A DNA stretch of 11,855 bases. Origin: Daejeonella rubra (lineage in GTDB: Bacteria; Bacteroidota; Bacteroidia; Sphingobacteriales; Sphingobacteriaceae). The notes below the pieces were generated by a model, which had not been told where the DNA came from, did not search any database, and saw only the letters and a list, made by a program, of their open reading frames with translations. The DNA lies in contig NZ_FNHH01000048.1 in assembly GCF_900103545.1 (NCBI RefSeq), positions 1-11,855 on the forward strand, in the 5' to 3' direction. This document shows, in pieces, positions 6,827 through 11,855 of this stretch. Positions within the stretch are counted from its first letter, which is position 1. Every line of letters begins with the position of its first letter. The position numbers were made by a program, and so were the translations under genes.

Positions 6827-7996
6827 ATGAGCTCCTTCATTAAGAGGCAGATTGCTCCGATAATCGAAGCGCAGCGGTCGAAATTTCCTGTATTAGCTCT
6901 TACCGGTCCAAGACAGTCTGGCAAAACGACTTTATTACGGGAACTTTTTGCAGATTATCGTTACATTTCTCTTGAAAATCCAGATTTACGGTCGTTTGCA
7001 GCAGAAGACCCGATCGCTTTTTTGAACCGGTATGATAACAAGGTTATCTTTGATGAAGTACAGCGCGTACCGGAATTGTTTTCCTACATCCAGGGTAGAG
7101 TTGATGAATCTCGTATAATGGGGCAGTACATACTTTCAGGCTCACAAAACTTCCATTTACTAAACAGTATCACACAGACATTGGCCGGAAGGGTAGCACT
7201 TTTTAAACTACTTCCTTTTGATTTTGTGGAGCTGAAATCAAATAATATGCTGGAAATGCAGTCCGCTGACCTTGCAGTGAAAGGGTTTTACCCAGCGATC
7301 TACGACAGGGGTATCGACCCGGTTATATTTTACGCTAACTATATACAGACCTATATAGAAAAAGATGTAACTGAACTAATGAATATTCGCAACCTGAAAT
7401 TATTCAGGACATTTTTGGGCCTTTGTGCCGGAAGAGCTGGTCAACTTGTAAATTTCAGCGCCCTTGCCAATGAATGCGACATTTCTCATAGCACTGCAAG
7501 GGCATGGCTATCTATACTTGAGAGCAGTTATATCATCTTTTTACTACAGCCATATTACCAGAACTTTAATAAGCGGCTAATCAAAAGTCCGAAGCTTTAC
7601 TTTTACGATACTGGTCTGCTGAATTTTTTACTGGGACATAAAACCGCCACCGACCTGGAAGAGAGCCGGTTAAAAGGAAATGTATTTGAAAACCTGGTCA
7701 TGGCAGAATACCATAAGCAGAATCATCATCAATATTTACATGAAGATTATTACTTCTGGCAAGACAGTAACGCCAATGAGGTAGATTTGCTGATGAAAAA
7801 GGCTGAGGTGTTCTCTATATTTGAGATCAAGTCTACACAGACTCTTTCTCAAGGCTTATTTAAGCAGATGGATCAGTTTGAGAAATTAGCTACACCAGCA
7901 AAGGTGGAAAAAACACTTATCTACGGAGGAGCGGAGGATCAGAAAAGGACGCGCTATGATGTGATAAGCTGGCGTAATATATCAGATAGTATTTAA
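6827..7996 (+). CDS. AAA+ ATPase with DUF4143 C-terminal domain
   Basis: The 389-residue protein has an N-terminal AAA_14 module: Walker A GPRQSGKTT at residues 27-35, Walker B VIFDEVQ at 73-79, and a sensor-like LSGSQN at 103-108. The DUF4143 part includes YIQTYIEKDVTEL (about 172-184), a winged-helix-like stretch (about 208-235), FYDTGLLNFLLG and GNVFENLV. Near the end NEVDLLMKK...FEIKS (Asp320, Glu333, Lys335) resembles a PD-(D/E)XK nuclease core, as in many DUF4143 proteins. The cellular role of this family is not established. It is the only plus-strand intact gene, sits alone between direct repeats of a tviB 3' end, and is preceded by 22-bp tandem repeats. It is probably an accessory insertion unrelated to sugar synthesis. 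Confidence 0.92.
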   Translation: MSSFIKRQIAPIIEAQRSKFPVLALTGPRQSGKTTLLRELFADYRYISLENPDLRSFAAEDPIAFLNRYDNKVIFDEVQRVPELFSYIQGRVDESRIMGQYILSGSQNFHLLNSITQTLAGRVALFKLLPFDFVELKSNNMLEMQSADLAVKGFYPAIYDRGIDPVIFYANYIQTYIEKDVTELMNIRNLKLFRTFLGLCAGRAGQLVNFSALANECDISHSTARAWLSILESSYIIFLLQPYYQNFNKRLIKSPKLYFYDTGLLNFLLGHKTATDLEESRLKGNVFENLVMAEYHKQNHHQYLHEDYYFWQDSNANEVDLLMKKAEVFSIFEIKSTQTLSQGLFKQMDQFEKLATPAKVEKTLIYGGAEDQKRTRYDVISWRNISDSI

Positions 7997-8021
7997 AAAT
8001 CAATCTGAAACGAATGTCATG

Positions 8022-8168
8022 CCGAAACCTGTCCTTTAGCTGGTGAGGGATCTTTGTGAGAAGGGAGAGTCTAGAACCAGGATGATGTAGTGGTAATTAG
8101 AAATAAGCAGTATCTCTTCTGATAACAGATAACTGACAACAGACAACAAATATTACTAACCATCTAAT
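8022..8168. repeat. 147-bp direct repeat, copy 1 (composite with heptamers)
   Basis: Aligns without gaps to 9051-9197 at an offset of 1029 bp. In order it holds a CCGAAA...GGTGAGGGA...TTGTGAGAAGGG block, one GAACCAG plus GATGATG, a short AT-rich linker, and four heptamers (GATAACA, GATAACT, GACAACA, GACAACA) at 8121-8148. It begins 25 bp after the ATPase stop and ends 17 bp before the tandem array. The whole interval 7997-9213 is non-coding. Confidence 0.85.
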
Positions 8169-8198
8169 CACCTAATTACTAAATAATTATACAATAAT

Positions 8199-8374
8199 AC
8201 CACCCCCTCCAACGCTAAAAGGCTCTACTCCCCCCGCTCCAATGGAGTCCTTCGGACCAGGTGGACAGCAAATCGGATAAGAAAATTTTGTTTAAGTGTA
8301 AATAATTTAATCTTTAAGCACATTTTTCCTGGCCGCCCTTGTCCACCGCTGGCGGGGGAATTAAAGGGGGTGGT
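8199..8374. mobile_element. MITE-like palindromic element, copy A
   Basis: Terminal 10-bp inverted repeats ACCACCCCCT (8199-8208) and AGGGGGTGGT (8365-8374) enclose two further nested arm pairs: CCCCCGC (8231-8237) with GCGGGGG (8352-8358), and GGTGGACA (8260-8267) with TGTCCACC (8340-8347). The nested order allows one long hairpin. No reading frame is conserved. Mobility is inferred from form alone. Confidence 0.6.
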
Positions 8375-8514
8375 TCTGAAATAGTCCTAAAATATGTTTA
8401 CAAGTTTTGATTTAATCCTGTAAGATGACGAGGTTATACAGGATTTACAATTGCTGCACTTAATCAGCATCCTTAGTACCAACTAATTACTATTAAACTT
8501 GATTATACAATAAT

Positions 8515-8691
8515 ACCACCCCCTTCCAGCGCTAATGGCTCCACTCCCCCCGCTCCAATGGAGTCCTTCGGACCAGGTGGACAGCAAATCGGATAATAAA
8601 ATTTTGTTTAAGTGTAAATAATTTAATCTTTAAGCACATTTTTCCTGGCCGCCCAGTGTCCACCGCTGGCGGGGGAATTAAAGGGGGTGGT
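8515..8691. mobile_element. MITE-like palindromic element, copy B
   Basis: Second copy with the same terminal ACCACCCCCT/AGGGGGTGGT repeats and nested arms. It differs from copy A mainly by point changes and a one-base length change near the second GTCCACC arm. Confidence 0.6.
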
Positions 8692-8831
8692 TCTGAAATA
8701 GTCCTAAAATATGTTTACAAGTTTTGATTTAATCCTGTAAGATGACGAGGTTATACAGGATTTACAATTGCTGCACTTAATCCGCATCCTTAGTACCAAC
8801 TAATTACTATTAAACTTGATTATACAATAAT

Positions 8832-9005
8832 ACCACCCCCTTCCAGCGCTAATGGCTCCACTCCCCCCGCTCCAATGGAGTCCTTCGGACCAGGTGGACA
8901 GCAAATCGGATAAGAAAATTTTGTTTAAGCGTAGATAATTTAATCTTTAAGCACGATTTTCATAGGCGCCCGTGTCCACCGCTGGGGGGAATTAAAGGGG
9001 GTGGT
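8832..9005. mobile_element. MITE-like palindromic element, copy C
   Basis: Third copy with the termini retained. The inner right arm is altered (GCTGGGGGG in place of GCTGGCGGGGG) and the central part has several substitutions, so it is the most diverged copy. Its downstream spacer is missing beyond 9012, where unrelated sequence leads into the second 147-bp repeat. Confidence 0.6.
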
Positions 9006-9050
9006 TCTGAAAGTGACACGGGCATAGAGCAAAAAATAAATCTATCTATC

Positions 9051-9197
9051 CCGAAATCTGCCCTTAAGCAGGTGAGGGAACTTTGTGAGAAGGGAGAGTC
9101 TGGAACCAGGATGATGTAGTGGTAATTAGAAATAAGCAGTATCTCTTCTGATAACAGATAACTGACAAAAGATAACAAATATTACTAAGCATCTAAT
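9051..9197. repeat. 147-bp direct repeat, copy 2
   Basis: Gapless match to 8022-8168, with the heptamer run at 9150-9177 (GATAACA, GATAACT, GACAAAA, GATAACA). It lies between the tandem array and the 3' end of the tviB-type gene, 16 bp from its stop codon. Confidence 0.85.
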
Positions 9198-9213
9198 TAT
9201 TAACCAAAAATTA

Positions 9214-10485
9214 TCAGAGCCTCCCATCCACCCATTCCCTGTTCAGCACCGCCCGGGTATCAAACAGTATCGTATCCGGATTTTTCATTTTGCCGAAATC
9301 AATTGCGAGAAATTCCTTATGCGCAACGGCTAAAATGATAACCTGATAGTTTTTTTTGTATATATCATCAATTAGAGTGATCCCATAATGATTTAATACT
9401 TCCTCTTTCGCAGCAAGCAGATCAAATGTATCTACTTCAAGGCCGAATTGTACTAATTCATTGATGATATCAATCACCTTTGTATTCCTGATATCCGGAC
9501 AATTTTCTTTGAAGGTTATTCCCATCACCAATGCTCTGGCACCTATTGGCTGAACGTTTTTACTTACCAAAAGCTTTATACACTTGTTCACTACAAAGCT
9601 TGCCATTTGATCATTTACTTCTCTTCCTGAGAGTATGACCCTTGGAACATAGCCCAATTGTTCAGCTTTATAGGATAAGTAATAGGGATCAACTCCAATA
9701 CAATGCCCCCCAACGAGTCCTGGTTTAAAATTCAGGAAATTCCATTTTGTAGCTGCTGCATCCAGTACATCAGAAGTATCGATCTCCATTTTATCAAATA
9801 TCAAAGCAAGCTCATTGACAAATGAGATATTAACATCCCGCTGTGCATTTTCTATTGCCTTTGAGGCCTCTGCAACCTTGATGGAGGATGCTTTATAAGT
9901 ACCTGCACTGATGATGGATGCATATAAATCATCAACCAGATCAGCTGTTGCCTGATTAGAGCCGGATGTAACCTTTATTATATTTTTTAGAGTATGCACC
10001 GGGTCGCCCGGACTAATTCTTTCGGGAGAATACCCGCAAAAAAAGTCCTCATTATATCTTAACCCGCTTTCTTTTTCAAGTACCGGTACGCAATCCTCTT
10101 CTGTGCAACCGGGGTATACTGTCGACTCATAGATCACGGTATCTCCCTTCTTTAGCACAGCTCCAATTGTTTTTGAGGCTAAGAGTAAAGCTGTCAGGTC
10201 GGGCTTTTTTTGTTCATTAACCGGAGTTGGAACAGTGATAATATAGATTTGGCAGGAAGCTAAATCAACTGTCTTATTCGTAATTTTCAATTTTGAGGCA
10301 CTCAATTCCTGCCGGGAAACCTGCTTTGTTCGATCTGACCCCTCCAGAAGCGATTCAATTCGGCTATCATCCAGATCGTAACCTGTTACCCGGTATTTTT
10401 CAGAAAAAGCCAGGGCAAGTGGTAAACCTACATAGCCAAGCCCTATAATTCCAATTTTTAAATCAGGCGATAGTTCTGGCAGCAT
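9214..10485 (-). CDS. tviB: UDP-N-acetylhexosamine 6-dehydrogenase, TviB/WbpA type
   Basis: The enzyme oxidises C6 of a UDP-HexNAc (GlcNAc or GalNAc) with two NAD+ to give the uronic acid used in capsule or O-antigen. The 423 residues are full length: NAD-binding GLGYVGLPLA at 16-25, VPTPVN at 85-90, YESTVYPGCTEEDC at 119-132, CGYSPERISPGD at 150-161, and the catalytic Cys262 in GGHCIGVDPYYL. A C-terminal UDP-binding domain runs from about 318. The GGHCIGVDPYYL form and KWNFLNFKPGLVGG favour TviB/WbpA over UDP-glucose dehydrogenase. GlcNAc versus GalNAc cannot be decided by eye. Its last 106 codons are duplicated at 6307-6627. Residues around 355 read DLLA rather than the common DPxA. Confidence 0.93.
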   Translation of the reverse strand: MLPELSPDLKIGIIGLGYVGLPLALAFSEKYRVTGYDLDDSRIESLLEGSDRTKQVSRQELSASKLKITNKTVDLASCQIYIITVPTPVNEQKKPDLTALLLASKTIGAVLKKGDTVIYESTVYPGCTEEDCVPVLEKESGLRYNEDFFCGYSPERISPGDPVHTLKNIIKVTSGSNQATADLVDDLYASIISAGTYKASSIKVAEASKAIENAQRDVNISFVNELALIFDKMEIDTSDVLDAAATKWNFLNFKPGLVGGHCIGVDPYYLSYKAEQLGYVPRVILSGREVNDQMASFVVNKCIKLLVSKNVQPIGARALVMGITFKENCPDIRNTKVIDIINELVQFGLEVDTFDLLAAKEEVLNHYGITLIDDIYKKNYQVIILAVAHKEFLAIDFGKMKNPDTILFDTRAVLNREWVDGRL

Positions 10486-10506
10486 ATTTTCTCATATTGA
10501 TGGATG

Positions 10507-10514
10507 CAAATATA
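10507..10514 (-). promoter_or_regulatory. Candidate -7 box for the tviB-type gene
   Basis: TATATTTG on the minus strand matches TAnnTTTG exactly and lies 21 bp before the ATG at 10485. That gives a leader of roughly 15 nt. No TTTG/TTG is found at the expected -33 distance, so the promoter is only half supported. Confidence 0.4.
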
Positions 10515-10553
10515 TCAATAGGATTAGGAAATGGGGGAAGGATATTTTAGTAA

Positions 10554-10783
10554 GAACCAGGAATCAAGAGCCAGGAGCCAGGATGATGAAGTGCTAATTT
10601 GAAATAAGTAGGATTAATTCAGATAACAGAAGAATGGAGCCAGGAATCAAGAGCCAAGAGCCAGGATAAAAGACATTAAGAATTCAATTGGCAATTTTAG
10701 CTCAGACAACTGACAACAGATCAAATCTAAAGCGAATCATCCCGAAATCTGCCCTTCAGCAGGTGAGGGACCTTCGTGAAGCT
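10554..10783. repeat. Rearranged third copy of the composite repeat, with three heptamer arrays
   Basis: It contains GAACCAG-family heptamers at 10554-10588 and 10637-10671, and GACAACT/GACAACA units at 10705-10725. Between the first two arrays is a linker resembling the one in the 147-bp repeats. A CCGAAATCTGCCC...GGTGAGGGACC block follows near 10740-10783. The same modules occur in a different order from 8022-8168 and 9051-9197. With 9051-9197 it flanks the tviB-type gene. No gene is recognisable in 10486-10899. A minus-strand frame of about 50 codons there has no start and runs into the repeat block. Confidence 0.7.
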
Positions 10784-10899
10784 AAACTCAGATTTGACTT
10801 TATTGTCATTAAGTTCCCTCAATTTGTTCGGAATGGCTGTAATGGGAATGGCTGCTTGGATAGCGCTTAAGTAAACTAATATTAATGATACAATTTATC

Positions 10900-10942
10900 G
10901 TCCTAAATTAGGTTTACACCAATAGTAAACTTATTTTAGGAC
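10900..10942. repeat. 18-bp imperfect hairpin
   Basis: The arms GTCCTAAATTAGGTTTAC (10900-10917) and GTAAACTTATTTTAGGAC (10925-10942) pair at 16 of 18 positions around a 7-nt loop. It ends 8 bp before the left REP-like cluster. It has no U-run on either side, so it is not an obvious intrinsic terminator. It may be a further component of the adjacent element or a remnant of another palindromic repeat. Confidence 0.65.
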
Positions 10943-10950
10943 AAGACAGA

Positions 10951-11032
10951 GGTTCCCGCCTTCGCGGGAACCGATAGTTATCGGTTGACAAATCAAAAGA
11001 GAGGTAAGGAGATTCCAGCCTCCGCTGGAATC
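10951..11032. repeat. Left REP-like hairpin cluster
   Basis: Hairpin 1 has 9-bp arms GGTTCCCGC/GCGGGAACC (10951-10972) with a CTTC loop. CCGATAGTTATCGG (10971-10984) is a near-palindrome that shares its first two bases. Hairpin 2 has 9-bp arms GATTCCAGC/GCTGGAATC (11011-11032) with a CTCC loop. The cluster lies just downstream of the GIY-YIG reading frame's stop. Confidence 0.88.
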
Positions 11033-11040
11033 GGATCAGA

Positions 11041-11343
11041 TCACTTTATATTTTTAACAAACCAATTAGCTGCAAGATCATGCCAGTCGGGGTTGTGTTT
11101 TTCAATTAAATTATTTTTCCAGGATCGTTGCCAGACCTTTAATTGTTTTTCCCTTGCGATTGCTACGTTCACATCAGTAAATACTTCATACTATACTAGA
11201 ACATTGCAATTGTATTTACTTGTGAATCCAACAACAAGCTTTTGTTTATGTTCGTATACTCTTCTGCGAATATTATTTGTAAAACCGATGTACAAAACAT
11301 TTTGATATTTATTAGAAAGCATGTAAACAAAATATTCCCTCAT
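11041..11343 (-). pseudogene. GIY-YIG endonuclease-like gene with an in-frame TAG
   Basis: Read on the minus strand from the ATG at 11343 to the TGA at 11041, the frame gives a 100-residue single-domain GIY-YIG protein of UPF0213/YhbQ type: MREYFVYMLSNKY, then VLYIGFTNNIRRRVYEH with the conserved Arg, then IAREKQLKVWQRSWK with the expected catalytic Glu65, and a KHNPDWHDLAANWF tail. Codon 51 (11193-11191) is TAG, where the family usually has Tyr (V-Tyr-Tyr-Glu). The rest of the frame is undamaged, so this looks like a recent one-base nonsense change, or a sequencing error. The full-length protein would be a small nuclease. As written, a 50-residue fragment without the catalytic Glu is made. 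The flanking REP-like clusters form its immediate neighbourhood. Confidence 0.88.
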
Positions 11344-11426
11344 TCCTCAAAATTGTAATCCCGGAAATATTTAAAGAAAAAAAATGAGTAAAAGGTAACA
11401 TCATTTATTAAACGGTTATGCATTAA

Positions 11427-11502
11427 GATTCCAGCGGAGGCTGGAATCTCCTCTACCCCCCTTGTCAACCGATAGCTATCGGTTCCAGCGAAAGCTGGAA
11501 CC
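11427..11502. repeat. Right REP-like hairpin cluster, inverted relative to the left
   Basis: GATTCCAGC/GCTGGAATC (11427-11448, loop GGAG), then TTGTCAA, then the perfect palindrome CCGATAGCTATCGG (11469-11482), then GGTTCCAGC/GCTGGAACC (11481-11502, loop GAAA). Its reverse complement follows the left cluster module by module. It lies about 80 bp upstream of the GIY-YIG start. Confidence 0.88.
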
Positions 11503-11531
11503 CCCATTGCCCTCTAAACAACCCTTGCCAT

Positions 11532-11566
11532 CCGATAGCTATCTGATCCAGCGGAGGCGTGAACCT
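11532..11566. repeat. Decayed extra REP-like unit
   Basis: CCGATAGCTATCTG followed by GATCCAGCGGAGGCGTGAACC matches the palindrome-plus-hairpin order of the right cluster but with broken arm pairing. An even weaker copy (GATTCCAGG...GCGGAAACC) follows near 11607-11627. Confidence 0.65.
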
Positions 11567-11571
11567 TCTTA

Positions 11572-11855
11572 TATTTACCTCCAGATTTGTCAAAATATAA
11601 AATAGATTCCAGGAAAGCGGAAACCTTTAGATCCTAAACTGAATTATCTTATCCTAAAAGAAATTATACTAATTGAAGTTGATAGTCTCAAAACGATAAA
11701 TGGCAACAGATTTCTCCATGCAGTATATATATTGTAAACAGAACATTTTGATCCGCATGTTCGTATTCTAGGTTTAACTTATTTCCAAATTTAATTTAAA
11801 AAAGATTTTCTTCAGGCTGCTCTCTTATAGTTTTCCACATACATTTCCCCTCTTT
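11572..11855. other. Right-edge region without a recognisable gene
   Basis: This is AT-rich and non-coding as far as can be seen. At the edge, minus-strand frames are open for 14-19 codons before stops at about 11814 and 11799. One of these could be the C terminus of a gene lying beyond the window, but neither is long enough to recognise. Confidence 0.4.

Larger units (their letters stand above)
8186..9012. repeat. 2.6-copy tandem array with 316-317 bp period
   Basis: Copies start at 8186, 8502 and 8819 and are nearly identical. The last stops after about 194 bp. Each unit has a 174-177 bp palindromic element followed by a 140-bp spacer. The spacer contains its own 9-bp stem (AATCCTGTA at 8414-8422, TACAGGATT at 8437-8445). 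The short open frames across it are by-products of the repeat. Confidence 0.9.
10951..11502. mobile_element. Candidate REP-flanked GIY-YIG element
   Basis: A 552-bp unit in which the broken GIY-YIG gene is enclosed by two mirror-image clusters of REP-like hairpins. Left to right, each cluster's parts are a GGTTCC hairpin, a CCGATA/TATCGG palindrome, TTGACAA, and a GATTCC hairpin. The right cluster has them in reverse order and complement. REP-flanked single-gene units are known for RAYT transposases. A GIY-YIG counterpart is an inference from this layout. Confidence 0.5.

Noticed and set aside
8960..9178. Minus-strand open frame of 72 codons
   Set aside because: It runs through the MITE-like element and the 147-bp repeat and has no family features.
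10688..10870. Plus-strand open frame of 60 codons
   Set aside because: It is built largely from the heptamer and CCGAAA...GTGAGGGA repeat modules and resembles no protein.
10985..11305. Plus-strand open frame of 106 codons
   Set aside because: It is antisense to the GIY-YIG pseudogene, and the minus-strand translation matches a known family over its whole length.
10951..11566. CRISPR array
   Set aside because: The repeats are hairpins of unequal spacing in opposite orientations. There are no regular spacers and no cas genes.
11799..11855. C-terminal end of a minus-strand gene at the right edge
   Set aside because: Two frames are open to the edge for 14-19 codons, which is too short to choose between or to recognise.

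Overview
The window reads as a member of the Bacteroidota, most likely a Pedobacter/Mucilaginibacter-like member of the Sphingobacteriales. Reasons: AT-rich intergenic DNA, weak Shine-Dalgarno use, two TAnnTTTG-type -7 boxes, a UpxY/NusG-type antiterminator next to a winged-helix regulator, and a DUF4143 ATPase. This assignment is inference from family knowledge. No rRNA or other taxonomic marker is present.

Positions 302-6156 (minus strand) are a nucleotide-sugar and surface-polysaccharide locus. In transcription order it contains rmlB, rmlC, rmlD and rmlA (the complete dTDP-L-rhamnose pathway, with gaps of 2 bp, 6 bp and a 1-bp overlap). These are followed by a winged-helix regulator with its own promoter, a NusG/UpxY-like antiterminator overlapping it by 4 bp, and gmd (GDP-mannose 4,6-dehydratase). 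Farther upstream on the same strand is a UDP-HexNAc 6-dehydrogenase of the TviB/WbpA type (9214-10485). Together these supply dTDP-rhamnose, GDP-4-keto-6-deoxymannose and a UDP-HexNAc uronic acid for an O-antigen, capsule or exopolysaccharide. No glycosyltransferase, flippase or polymerase is visible.

Positions 6307-9213 interrupt the locus. A diverged copy of only the last 106 codons of the TviB-type gene lies just upstream of rmlB. Between it and the full gene are a plus-strand AAA/DUF4143 ATPase preceded by 22-bp tandem repeats, a 2.6-copy tandem array (316-317 bp period) of a palindromic MITE-like element, and two 147-bp direct repeats around that array. The layout suggests that about 2.9 kb was inserted at, or recombined into, the 3' end of a tviB gene that once lay next to rmlB.

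Positions 10486-11855 are repeat-rich with no intact gene. The main structure is a minus-strand GIY-YIG nuclease gene broken by one TAG codon, set between two inverted clusters of REP-like hairpins (10951-11502). Across the whole window, short arrays with a strict 7-bp period recur in several sequence families. One of them lies inside the coding sequence of gmd.
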